From NCBI GenBank assembly GCA_964615935.1, contig CAZTTG010000006.1, positions 1 through 64,000 on the forward strand: a stretch of DNA of 64,000 bases, written 5' to 3'. A program made the position numbers and the translations under genes. The notes beneath the pieces are model-generated. The model saw only the letters and a program-made list of their open reading frames with translations, was not told the DNA's origin and searched no databases. Position 1 is the first letter of the stretch. Every line of letters begins with the position of its first letter. Shown here piece by piece: positions 24,704 to 34,813 of this stretch. The DNA is from CAZTTG01 sp964615935. Its GTDB lineage: Bacteria; Planctomycetota; UBA1135; GCA-002686595.

Positions 24704-26053
24704 ATGCACGAGCGCGATGACGCGAGCGCGGGTCCCCCTTCCCGACGCGAGTTCCTGCGGATGACCTCCGGCGCCCTGGCCGGCGCCACGGCCCTCGGCG
24801 GCGCGCTGCGCGCGCAGGAGGCGTCCGAGCCCGAGACGCTGAAGGTCGCCCTGGTGGGCTGCGGCAGCCGGGGGGGCGGCGCGGCGGTCAACGCGCTGTC
24901 CACCGAGGGGCCCACGAAGCTCGTGGCCATGGCCGACGCCTTCGGCGAGCAGGTCGAGAGCTGCTTCAACGCCCTCTCCGCGGGCTTCGCCGAGCAGCTC
25001 GACGTGCCCGAGGTGCGGCGCTTCGCCGGCCTGGCGGGCTACCGCGAGGCCATCGACTCGGTGTCCCCGGGCGGGGTCGTGCTGCTGGCCACCCCGCCGG
25101 CCTTCCGCCCCATGCACCTCGAGTACGCGGTGTCTCGAAACTGCCACGTGTTCATGGAGAAGTCCTTCGCCGTGGACGGCCCGGGCGTGCGCCGGGTTCT
25201 GGCGGCCGGCGAGGAGGCCAGCCGGCGGAACCTCAAGATCGCGGGCGGTCTCATGAGCCGCCACTACGCTCCGCTGCAGGAGGCCATCGCCCGGGTCCAC
25301 GACGGCGCCATCGGCGAGCTGACCACCTGCTTCGCGTACCGGGTGCACGGTCCCGTGCCCTACCGACCGAAGCAGGCCGACGTGAGCGAGCTGGCCCACC
25401 AGATCCGCAACTACAGCTGCTTCACCTGGCTGAACGGCAGCTTCCTGCTCGACTGGCTGATCCACAACCTCGACGTGGCCTGCTGGGCCAAGGGCGCCTG
25501 GCCCGTCTCGGCCCAGGGCCAGGGCGGTCGTCAGGTCCGCACCGAGCCCGACCAGCTCTTCGACCACTACAACGCGGAGTACACCTTCCCCGACGGGACG
25601 CGCCTCGCCGCCCAGGGCCGCCTCCAGCTCGGCTGCTGGAACTTCTTCGGCGACGTGCTGCACGGCACGAAGGGTTGCGCCGTGCTGGGCGAGGGCGTGC
25701 CCGCGCCGCGGATCTACGAGGGGCACGTGCAGGAGAGCGAGCGCCTGATCTGGAAGCACGAGGGGCCCCAGCCCAATCCCTACCAGGTGGAGCACGACCG
25801 CCTCTTCGCGGCCATCCGCGCGGACGAGCCCTACAACGAGACCGAGCGCTGCGCCCACGCGGCCCTGATCGGCATCCTCGGCCGCATGGCCGTCGAATCG
25901 GGCAAGAGGGTCGGGTGGGAGGAAGCCCTGGCCTCCGAGCTGGAGCTGGCGCCGGGTCTGGAGGAGCTCACCATGGACTCCGATCCGCCGGTGGCGCCCG
26001 ACGAGCAGGGGCGCTATCCGATCGCGATCCCGGGGGTGACGCGGGCGTTCTGA
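24704..26053 (+). CDS. Tat-exported Gfo/Idh/MocA family oxidoreductase
   Basis: 449 residues. A twin-arginine signal (SRREFLRMTSGAL, Arg14-Arg15) ends near ALRAQ (about 37). A Rossmann domain follows with VALVGCGSRGGG (about 49-60), VAMADAFGE and the EKSFAVDG variant of the EKP catalytic motif, then the C-terminal alpha/beta domain with SGFL-type SFLLDWLIHNLDVACW (His/Asp near the active site). These enzymes oxidise or reduce sugars with NAD(P); Tat export suggests folding with the cofactor before transport. Many planctomycete members of this kind are found near sulfatases and other glycan genes, as here. Its last bases face the coiled-coil gene at 26075. Confidence 0.9.
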   Translation: MHERDDASAGPPSRREFLRMTSGALAGATALGGALRAQEASEPETLKVALVGCGSRGGGAAVNALSTEGPTKLVAMADAFGEQVESCFNALSAGFAEQLDVPEVRRFAGLAGYREAIDSVSPGGVVLLATPPAFRPMHLEYAVSRNCHVFMEKSFAVDGPGVRRVLAAGEEASRRNLKIAGGLMSRHYAPLQEAIARVHDGAIGELTTCFAYRVHGPVPYRPKQADVSELAHQIRNYSCFTWLNGSFLLDWLIHNLDVACWAKGAWPVSAQGQGGRQVRTEPDQLFDHYNAEYTFPDGTRLAAQGRLQLGCWNFFGDVLHGTKGCAVLGEGVPAPRIYEGHVQESERLIWKHEGPQPNPYQVEHDRLFAAIRADEPYNETERCAHAALIGILGRMAVESGKRVGWEEALASELELAPGLEELTMDSDPPVAPDEQGRYPIAIPGVTRAF

Positions 26054-26074
26054 GCGCCGGGTCCCGGGCGGCCC

Positions 26075-26782
26075 CTACTTCCCGCCGCCCCGGTTCAGGA
26101 AGGTCTCCAGCTGATCGGCGCTCAGAAAGAGCGCGAGCTCGCTCTGGAAGGCCTCGCGGTCGCTGCGCTTCTGCTCGCCGAGGAGCTCGGGGTCCTCGCC
26201 CGCCTCCCAGCGCCGGATGAGATCCGTCTCGCGATCGTACTGGGCGAGGAGCGCCGAGCGCATCTCGTTCGACTGGTGCGGGCTGAGCTCGAGCCACTGC
26301 TCGATCTTGGGCATGGTGTCCTCGAGGCTCGCCGAGCGGTCCTCCTGCCGCGCCCGCGCCTTGTCCACCGCCTCCTGCTTGCGGATCGCCGTGAGGGCGC
26401 CGGCGACCCGCTCCTCGAGCTCCGACGACCCGTCGGGGATCGCCGACCCCAGCGGGGATCCGCCGGCGAGCGCGTCGAAGAGCTCCTCGCGCAGGGCCTC
26501 GAGCTCCTCCCTCGTGGCGAAGCCCTCCGTCACGGGAGTGCGCGCCTCGGGTGCCGCGCGCAGCTCGAGCATCGCGAGGCGGTCGCGCAGGGCGCGGTTC
26601 TCCGCGGCCAGCTCCTCCAGCCGCTCCCGGAGCTCGCCCTCGGCGGCGAGCTCGCCGGCGAGGACCGGGGCCTCCCCGCTGGTATCGGGGCCGGGCCGGC
26701 GCGCCAGCAGGGTCGCGATGGCTGCCGCGCTGAGGAGGAGAGCGATGATCGAGACGGTCAGGGCGCTCTTCATGGGACTCAC
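26075..26782 (-). CDS. Membrane-anchored coiled-coil protein of unknown function
   Basis: 235 residues from the GTG at 26782, which overlaps the sulfatase stop (GTGA); an ATG three codons later is an alternative. A hydrophobic segment (about 6-27) anchors a coiled coil with heptad-like LRERLEELAAENRALRDRLAMLELR (written in part) near 52-76. A helical C-terminal domain rich in charged residues (about 135-235) contains LELSPHQSNEMRSALLAQYDRE and ELALFLSADQLETFL. The HQ..EM...L pattern recalls Spy/CpxP-like or planctomycete sigma-factor-associated helical proteins, but similarity is weak. Function unknown; coupling to the sulfatase suggests joint expression. Confidence 0.7.
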   Translation of the reverse strand: MSPMKSALTVSIIALLLSAAAIATLLARRPGPDTSGEAPVLAGELAAEGELRERLEELAAENRALRDRLAMLELRAAPEARTPVTEGFATREELEALREELFDALAGGSPLGSAIPDGSSELEERVAGALTAIRKQEAVDKARARQEDRSASLEDTMPKIEQWLELSPHQSNEMRSALLAQYDRETDLIRRWEAGEDPELLGEQKRSDREAFQSELALFLSADQLETFLNRGGGK

Positions 26783-28290
26783 TCGTACATGCGCTTCATG
26801 AGCCAGGGGTCTGTCGTGCGCTGCTGGAACTCCACCAGCTTCGCCCGGTACTCCTCGAGGATAGCCGCGTGCTCGGGATCGCCGGCCAGGTTCCGGGCCT
26901 CCAGTGGATCCTCATCCAGATCATACAGCTCGTACTCCGGGCGGTGGATGTACTCGTGGACGCTGCGCGGGCCGTAGCGCGCCTGCGGGCCCTCCTGGTA
27001 GGCGGCCTGCCAGGTGGCCGACTCCCACAGATCGGTGGCGAAGGGGAAGGGCAGCGGATGGGCGATGTTCCAGATCAGCTTGTAGCGCCGGCCCCGCACC
27101 GCGCGCATGGGGTAGTACATCTGGATCTCGTGGAAGGTGTGCGAGGCAAAGACCTCGTCCCAGCCCTCCGGCTCCTCCTGCTCCAGGATGGGGAGGAAGG
27201 AGCGGCCGTGCAGGCCGTGCCGCGCGGGCATCTGCGCTGCGAGGCGAGGGGTGGAGACCTGGCGGGCGTAGGTGGGCGCCTCCACGCCGGCGAAGTCGAG
27301 CAGGGTCGGCGCGACGTCCACCCAGCTGACCATCGCGGCGCTGACCAGGCCGCGGCGCTCCGTCCCCGGCCGGCGGACGATCAGCGGCGAGCGCAGCCCC
27401 GGCTCGTAGACCGTGGTCTTGGCCCCGGGGAAGGCGATGCCGTGGTCGGACATGTAGAGGATCAGCGTGTCCTCCCAGTGCCCCGACTCGCGCAGGATCG
27501 CCAGCAGCCGGCCCACCCCCTGGTCCAGGCGCGAGACCGAGCGGTAGTACTCGACCAGCTCCGCTCGCGCCGCCGGGCTGTCGGGCAGGAAGGCGGGCAC
27601 GATCACCTCCGAGGGCTCGAAGGAGACCTCCTCCACCCCCTCGTAGCCCCCCTCGCGGTTGCCGAAGCAGTCGGCCGCCTCGGTGTCCTCGATCGGCGCC
27701 TGGCTCCCGTCCGCCAGGCGCTTGCCGCCGCGGTGCGGGTCGTGGGTGGCGAAGTACAGGAAGAAGGGGCGCTGGTCCTCGGCGGCGAGGAACTCCCGCG
27801 TCCGCTCCGCCATGGCCACGTCATTGCGCCCGGCCCCGCGCAGCACCGTCTCGAAGGCGAAGGAGGAGGCTGGCTCGACGTGGTGCTTGCCGATGATCGC
27901 GGTGCGGTAGCCGGCCTCGCCGAGGAGCGCGGGCAGGCTCTGCACGTGATCGAAGGCGGCGAAGTGGTGGTAGTCGTGCGTGTGCCCGTACTGCCCGGTG
28001 CGGTGGTTGTGCAGGCCGGTGAGGATCACCGAGCGGCTCGCGCTGCAGCTCGCCGTGGTGGCGAAGGCGTGGGTGAAGAGCACCCCGTCGGCGGCCAGGG
28101 CGTCAAGGTGCGGCGTCCGGATGACGGGGTTGCCGTAGGCGCCGAGGTCCTGCCCGTGGTCGTCGGAGATGATCAGGAGGATGTTCCGCGGCCCGCCATC
28201 GGGCGCCGCGGCCTCCCCTGCCGGCGCGGGGACCGCGCCGCGGGCGACGAAGGCCACGACCGGGGGGAGGAACCAGGTGAGGAAGCGCAT
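26779..28290 (-). CDS. Exported sulfatase (formylglycine-dependent, S1 family)
   Basis: 503 residues with an N-terminal signal sequence (about 1-27). Metal-binding residues are in IISDDHGQDLGAYGN (Asp43-Asp44), the FGly motif is CSASR at 82-86 (Cys82 is the residue converted to formylglycine), followed by SVILTGLHNHRTGQYGHTH. Later sites are IGKHHVEP, THDPHRGG and YMSDHGIAFPGAKTT, all standard. The sequence resembles heparan N-sulfatase-like S1 members. Substrate is probably a sulfated polysaccharide, judging from the GH95-like, esterase and BNR_4 genes around it. A formylglycine-generating enzyme is not encoded in the window. It lies 52 bases downstream of icd on the same strand. Confidence 0.92.
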   Translation of the reverse strand: MRFLTWFLPPVVAFVARGAVPAPAGEAAAPDGGPRNILLIISDDHGQDLGAYGNPVIRTPHLDALAADGVLFTHAFATTASCSASRSVILTGLHNHRTGQYGHTHDYHHFAAFDHVQSLPALLGEAGYRTAIIGKHHVEPASSFAFETVLRGAGRNDVAMAERTREFLAAEDQRPFFLYFATHDPHRGGKRLADGSQAPIEDTEAADCFGNREGGYEGVEEVSFEPSEVIVPAFLPDSPAARAELVEYYRSVSRLDQGVGRLLAILRESGHWEDTLILYMSDHGIAFPGAKTTVYEPGLRSPLIVRRPGTERRGLVSAAMVSWVDVAPTLLDFAGVEAPTYARQVSTPRLAAQMPARHGLHGRSFLPILEQEEPEGWDEVFASHTFHEIQMYYPMRAVRGRRYKLIWNIAHPLPFPFATDLWESATWQAAYQEGPQARYGPRSVHEYIHRPEYELYDLDEDPLEARNLAGDPEHAAILEEYRAKLVEFQQRTTDPWLMKRMYE

Positions 28291-28342
28291 GACTCGGCCT
28301 CTCGTCGTCCGGACCGGCGGGTCCTTCGAGCTCGCGGCGGTC

Positions 28343-30571
<2,229 letters not shown>

Positions 30572-30662
30572 GTTTCTTTCCTTGGAATCGAGCGCGATCC
30601 GCCCCGAGGGGGGCGGGGCGAACGGTCCCCCGAGAGGGGAGGGAGCCTATTTGAGGGCGAAG

Positions 30663-30668
30663 AGTATA
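30663..30668 (-). promoter_or_regulatory. Probable -10 element of the icd promoter
   Basis: On the minus strand the hexamer reads TATACT (5 of 6 to sigma-70 consensus) in an AT-richer patch; a weak TTCGAT sits 17 bases upstream as a candidate -35. The leader to the icd ATG would be about 85-90 bases. Confidence 0.4.
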
Positions 30669-30756
30669 CCGGAACGACCTCCCGGATCGAAGCCCGCGAC
30701 GGGGCGCGGCTCCGCTTCCGAGGCCGGTCGTTCCGCGGGGACCGACCGGAGCCCGC

Positions 30757-32079
30757 TCACCGGATGCGGAGCACGCGGGACCTGGTGCGAACGATCAAGC
30801 CCCCGTCCACGATCGCCGGGGTGGCCATGCACAGCTCGCCCAGGGGATGGGTGCCGAGGAGCTCGTACTCGGGTCCGGCGCGGATCACGAAGGTGTCGCC
30901 GTCCTCGCTGAGGCAGAAGATCCGGCCGCCGCAGGCCCAGGGCGAGGAGGTGAACGCGTTCCTCCCCGACCCGATGCGCTGCGGTCCGTAGACCTCCTCT
31001 CCGGTCAACGCGTCGTAGCAGGCCAGGGCCCCCCGGTCGTACAGGACGTAGAGGTGCCCGCCGTAGACGATCGGCGAGGGGTTGTAGGGGCCCGCCTTCG
31101 GCTGGAACCAGGCGACGAACTCGTTGCTGGTCTCGTCCTCTCCCAGGGAGATGTCACCCTCGGCGCCGGGGCGGATGGCGAAGAGGGGCCTGCGCCGATC
31201 CCCCACGTAGCCGGAGGTGACGTAGAGCATCCCGTGCGCGGCCAGCGGCGTCGGGATCGTGATCGAGGACATCCCCCCCAGCTCCCAGAGCAGCTCACCG
31301 TCGAGGTCGTAGCTGCGGATCCTGCGGGCCCCGGGGGTGACGAGCTCGGTCCGCTCCTCGTGCTCCCAGACGAAGGGGGTGGCCCAGTTCGACTTCTCCT
31401 CGCGCTCGACGCGCCAGAGCGGCTCGCCCGTCTTCGCCTCCAGCGCGACCAGGAAGGACTGCTCCTCGTTGTCGTTGACCACGTAGATCCGCCCGCCGTG
31501 CAGCACGGGCGAGGCGGCGGTCCCCCACCCGCTGCGGGTCGGGACGCTCTCCCAGCGCTTCGACCACAGCGGCTCTCCCTCGAGATCGAAGCAGTAGAGG
31601 CCGACGTTGCCGAAGTAGGCGTACACGCGCTCGCCGTCGCAGACGGGCGTCTCCGAGGCCAGCGAGTTCTTCAGGTGGTGCCCGTGCTCGGGAACGCCCT
31701 TGAGGACCTCCCTCTCCCACTCGATCTCGCCGGTGGCGAGGTCCAGGCAGTAGACCGCCCACCGGTGGCTCTCGTCGGGCGCCGGCCGATCGCCGCCGAA
31801 GTAGAGCCCCTTCTTCACGGCCTCCGGCTGCCCCCCCTCCCGGATCGAGGTGGTGATGAAGACCCGCTCACCCCAGACGATCGGCGAGGACCAGCCCCGA
31901 CCGGGGATCTCGGTCCTCCACGCCACGTGCTCGGTCTCGCTCCAGGTATCGGGAAGCTCCGCGCTCGTGCTCACGCCCGACGCCCCGGGGCCGCGGAACT
32001 GCGGCCAGTCGTCCGCCGGCGAGGAGGGGGGAGGAAGGATCGACGCACCGAGCAGGAGGAGCGCGTGCATGGTGATCAC
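30757..32079 (-). CDS. Secreted PQQ-like beta-propeller protein
   Basis: 440 residues from the GTG at 32079, which overlaps the preceding stop (GTGA); the ATG at 32070 is the alternative. A signal peptide (about 4-22) precedes DDWPQFRGPGASGVS, the usual opening of planctomycete PQQ_2 propellers. Blade motifs repeat with ESHRWAVYCLDLATGEIEW, GLYCFDLEGEPLW, FLVALEAKTGEPLW, RIRSYDLDGELLW and ALACYDALTGEEVY. No catalytic residues of PQQ dehydrogenases are apparent, so it is more likely a binding or scaffold protein. It is third in a minus-strand set with the BNR_4 and esterase genes. Confidence 0.85.
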   Translation of the reverse strand: MITMHALLLLGASILPPPSSPADDWPQFRGPGASGVSTSAELPDTWSETEHVAWRTEIPGRGWSSPIVWGERVFITTSIREGGQPEAVKKGLYFGGDRPAPDESHRWAVYCLDLATGEIEWEREVLKGVPEHGHHLKNSLASETPVCDGERVYAYFGNVGLYCFDLEGEPLWSKRWESVPTRSGWGTAASPVLHGGRIYVVNDNEEQSFLVALEAKTGEPLWRVEREEKSNWATPFVWEHEERTELVTPGARRIRSYDLDGELLWELGGMSSITIPTPLAAHGMLYVTSGYVGDRRRPLFAIRPGAEGDISLGEDETSNEFVAWFQPKAGPYNPSPIVYGGHLYVLYDRGALACYDALTGEEVYGPQRIGSGRNAFTSSPWACGGRIFCLSEDGDTFVIRAGPEYELLGTHPLGELCMATPAIVDGGLIVRTRSRVLRIR

Positions 32080-33164
32080 CTGGCGTCCTTTCGCGGCAGC
32101 TCGACCATCCCCCGTCCGAGGGCGTCGCCCACGAGCACGTAGGTTTCGGCATTGTGGTTGTAGTGATGGCCCTGGCCGCTGGGCGAGACCTCCCTGTCCC
32201 GCCAGAAGCTCCGGGCCTCCACGGTCTTCACGTTGCCGGCGAGCTCCGGGTACTTGCCCCTCTCCCCGCTCACCGCCAGCTGAGCCTCGGCCACCGTGGC
32301 TCCAGGGCCCTTCAGGTCCCATCCGCCGAAGGCGATGGTGGCCAGGACGAAGGGCGCCTTCGGCGCCTCGAATTCCCCCCGCAGCCTCTCGATCAGGTTC
32401 ACCAGGTTCAGCTCGTAGCGGCTGGCATGGGCTGGATTCTGATCCTTGTGCCCCTGCCACCAGGCGAAGCCGGCAATCTCGTATCCCTGGCCCTCGTAGT
32501 CCGGAAAGAACCGGGGGAGGTCGTTCAGGACCTCGTGGATGTCCCGCACGAAGTCGTCGTACTGCTTGCCGGCGTACCAGTCCACCGGCTTCTTCTCCTC
32601 ACCCTCGACCCACGAGGAGGGAGTGTCCTCGTATCCGGCGTACGTCCTGCCGTCGTGGGTGAACCTCTCGCTCCCTGGCGGGAGGATGTCCCAGCCGAGG
32701 CTTCGATTCCCCTGGGAGGCCTTGATGAGGAGAACCGTCTCGTCGTGGTGGTCCCCCATGACGCAGCCGAGCTGCAGCTCCGGCCCGATGTGCCGGCCCT
32801 GGGGCTGCAGCCAGTGCTGCCGCTGTCCCACGGTGACCTGGACGTACCACACGTCGTCCCTCACCGTCCAGTTCCCCTCCTCGTCCAGCAGGTGAGGGAA
32901 CTTGCCCTCCTTCCGGGTGAGATGGGCCAGCGTCCCCTTCGTCTCCTCCGGCTCCACCCTGCCGAAGCCCAGCATGTTGGACTGACCCATCAGGATGTAG
33001 ACCTTGACCGGCTTGCTGGAGCCGGGCGCCGCGTGGCCGGGATCGGGCGCCCCGGAGAGGAACAGCATCGCGAGCGCCGCAGCTCCGAGGAGCGCCTTCG
33101 TCCCCGGGCTCCGATGCCGCATCGCTCCACTCGGTCTCTCTGGGCTCATGGTTCGCAACCGCAC
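32076..33164 (-). CDS. Secreted SGNH-type carbohydrate esterase (sialate O-acetylesterase-like)
   Basis: 362 residues from a GTG at 33164 with AGGAG six bases upstream; ATGs at 33149 and 33122 are alternatives. A signal peptide ends near residue 45 (PGHAA). The catalytic serine is in YILMGQSNMLG (Ser62), the typical SASA/DUF303 block I. Other family features are GPELQLGCVMG, LIKASQGNRSLGWD and AGFAWWQGHKDQ (the oxyanion Gly and the W-Q-G block). A C-terminal HHYNHNAETYVLVGDALG may supply the catalytic His. It probably removes acetyl groups from a polysaccharide. It ends in a 4-base overlap with the PQQ-like gene and follows the BNR_4 gene by 29 bases. Confidence 0.85.
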   Translation of the reverse strand: MRLRTMSPERPSGAMRHRSPGTKALLGAAALAMLFLSGAPDPGHAAPGSSKPVKVYILMGQSNMLGFGRVEPEETKGTLAHLTRKEGKFPHLLDEEGNWTVRDDVWYVQVTVGQRQHWLQPQGRHIGPELQLGCVMGDHHDETVLLIKASQGNRSLGWDILPPGSERFTHDGRTYAGYEDTPSSWVEGEEKKPVDWYAGKQYDDFVRDIHEVLNDLPRFFPDYEGQGYEIAGFAWWQGHKDQNPAHASRYELNLVNLIERLRGEFEAPKAPFVLATIAFGGWDLKGPGATVAEAQLAVSGERGKYPELAGNVKTVEARSFWRDREVSPSGQGHHYNHNAETYVLVGDALGRGMVELPRKDAR

Positions 33165-33193
33165 TCCATTCTCCTGGCAGCCTCGAGGAGGCG

Positions 33194-34525
33194 CTACCGG
33201 ACTAGCTTCACCAACTCCAGCCGACTCGCCGGAGGCAGGGGTGGCTTTCGGGGACGGTCATGGTGCGCGGGCAGGGCCTCCCAGCGCAGCACGTACTTCA
33301 CTCCTGCCTCCCCTGAGTCTCCGCTGTCACTCGCCAGCTTGACGCGCATCTCGTCGAACTCGATCCGCGGGCTGTGGAGCTCCGGTGGGATCGCGGCAGG
33401 CACGGGTACGGCTCCCTCCACGGGCTTCAGGGTCTCCTCGCGGAGGACCAGCCGACCCGAGCCGAAATCGCGATGCCGGTACGTGAGGGTCCACATGTCG
33501 GGCTCGACGGGCTGGAGTCCCGAGATGCGGATTCCGATGAACGGCATCGCCCCTCGCCCGCCGAAGGGAATCTCGCGGTCCCAGCTGGTGACGGCCATCG
33601 ACCTCCAGGCCCCGTCCTCGAAACGGGCCACGAAGACCTGCATGTGGCCCTCCTCGTCCGCCTTGTGGTAGGAGATCATCGGGCGGTTCCGCCGATCGAA
33701 GGCGAGGCGCTCACACCCGTTGATGATCCCTCCGTGGGAGGGGATCGGATCGACGCAGAGCGCCTCCTGCCCCAGGGTCAGCGGCAGCCGCACCGGTGCT
33801 CCGGCGGCCGTCTCCCAGCTCTTCAGGTCCGGGCTCCGGGCATGGGAGAGATGGTGGTTGGTCGCGCAGTCGGGGGTATCGCGCCAGACCCAGACCACGT
33901 GAAAGTAGCCGTCGGGCCCCCGCACGGGCCCTTGCGGATAGGCGTTGCGCTCGCCTTCACCGTCGAACAGCGGCGTATCCAGGAAGCGCGACCAGCTGCG
34001 CGTCTCGAGGTCGTATTCGTTGTAGAGCCGCCGGCCGTTTCCGCTGCCCCCGGAGCGATAGGTGAAGAGGAGCGTGCCGTCGGCGGCATCGAGGAAGCGG
34101 GGATAGGTGCAACGCTCCTCGTCCACACCGGTCATCTCCCTCCGCTCGAAGGTGTCGATGTCCCCGGTTCTCGCCGTCCGGAAGTAGATCAGGGGATCGC
34201 CGTGCACGTTCCCCGAGAGGTGGATCTCCCCCTGGTCGTCGACGGCCAGGGTCACGTAGTTGTGGCTGTCCCACCCGACCTCGCTCGGCAGCACCGCCTT
34301 CTGCCAGGCCCGTTCGTCGAGGCTCCGTGCCGCCACGACCATTCGATGGTCGGCATCGTAGTACGCCACGTACTGGCGTTCCCCGTGGGTCAACAGGCAG
34401 AAGCCCACCGGAAACCACGAGGGCACGGTGTCGATGGTCAACCTCTGGCTGACCCGGTACGTCTGCGCGAATCCAGCCGAGGCACAGCCCAGCATGAAAC
34501 CGAGGACGGCAGCGGCGAGCCTCAT
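33194..34525 (-). CDS. Secreted BNR_4-family seven-bladed propeller protein, possible polysaccharide lyase
   Basis: 443 residues from the ATG at 34525, which has GGAGGTGCC just upstream. Signal peptide about 1-20 (ending GFAQ). The propeller shows GWDSHNYVTLAVDDQGEIHLSGNVHGDPLIYFRT (in part), CTYPRFLDAADGTLLFTYRSGGSGNGRR, YNEYDLETRSW, NAYPQGPVRGPDGYFHVVWVWRDTPD and NHHLSHARSPD. The HNY..LAVD..G..H.SGN opening and the NHHLSYA-like motif are shared by BNR_4 proteins, a superfamily that includes PL24/PL25 ulvan lyases (family knowledge). His and Tyr residues suited to lyase chemistry are present, but I cannot assign activity. It heads a three-gene minus-strand set with the esterase and PQQ-like genes. 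Confidence 0.75.
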   Translation of the reverse strand: MRLAAAVLGFMLGCASAGFAQTYRVSQRLTIDTVPSWFPVGFCLLTHGERQYVAYYDADHRMVVAARSLDERAWQKAVLPSEVGWDSHNYVTLAVDDQGEIHLSGNVHGDPLIYFRTARTGDIDTFERREMTGVDEERCTYPRFLDAADGTLLFTYRSGGSGNGRRLYNEYDLETRSWSRFLDTPLFDGEGERNAYPQGPVRGPDGYFHVVWVWRDTPDCATNHHLSHARSPDLKSWETAAGAPVRLPLTLGQEALCVDPIPSHGGIINGCERLAFDRRNRPMISYHKADEEGHMQVFVARFEDGAWRSMAVTSWDREIPFGGRGAMPFIGIRISGLQPVEPDMWTLTYRHRDFGSGRLVLREETLKPVEGAVPVPAAIPPELHSPRIEFDEMRVKLASDSGDSGEAGVKYVLRWEALPAHHDRPRKPPLPPASRLELVKLVR

Positions 34526-34633
34526 GGCACCTCCGGGGGACATTGCGCCACCAGGTTGCACTCCTCGAGCATCCTGCGCAAACGAGATGAGCTCTCGGCG
34601 GCGGGGCCACCCGCCCTCCCGGGCCAGGAAGAA

Positions 34634-34664
34634 GAGGACCGAGCCCTGCCAGGGCCCGGTCCTC
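34634..34664 (-). terminator. Intrinsic terminator downstream of tRNA-fMet
   Basis: GAGGACCGAGCCCT (34634-34647) pairs with AGGGCCCGGTCCTC (34651-34664) around a GCC loop with a single mismatch. Reading on the minus strand the stem is followed by TTCTTCC. It lies 9 bases past the tRNA 3' end, so it should end the tRNA transcript. Confidence 0.75.
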
Positions 34665-34673
34665 TCTCGTGCG

Positions 34674-34750
34674 TGGTAGCGGGGGCAGGATTCGAACCTG
34701 CGACCTCCGGGTTATGAGCCCGACGAGCTGCCAGACTGCTCCACCCCGCG
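34674..34750 (-). tRNA. Initiator tRNA-fMet (anticodon CAT)
   Basis: 77 bases including encoded CCA. On the minus strand it begins CGCGGGGTGGAGCAGTCTGG, has the anticodon loop CTCATAA closed by a GGG/CCC-type stem (GTCGGG, CCCGGAG), a T arm GCAGG-TTCGAAT-CCTGC and ends CCCCGCT-ACCA. The first base C1 does not pair with position 72 (C-T mismatch), and the anticodon stem has three G-C pairs, both hallmarks of the initiator tRNA. Confidence 0.95.
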
Positions 34751-34813
34751 GCCCGCAAGTCTAGCCTCGAGGTGCCCGGATGCAGCCGGTTTCCACCGGC
34801 TTTTGCATCCGCC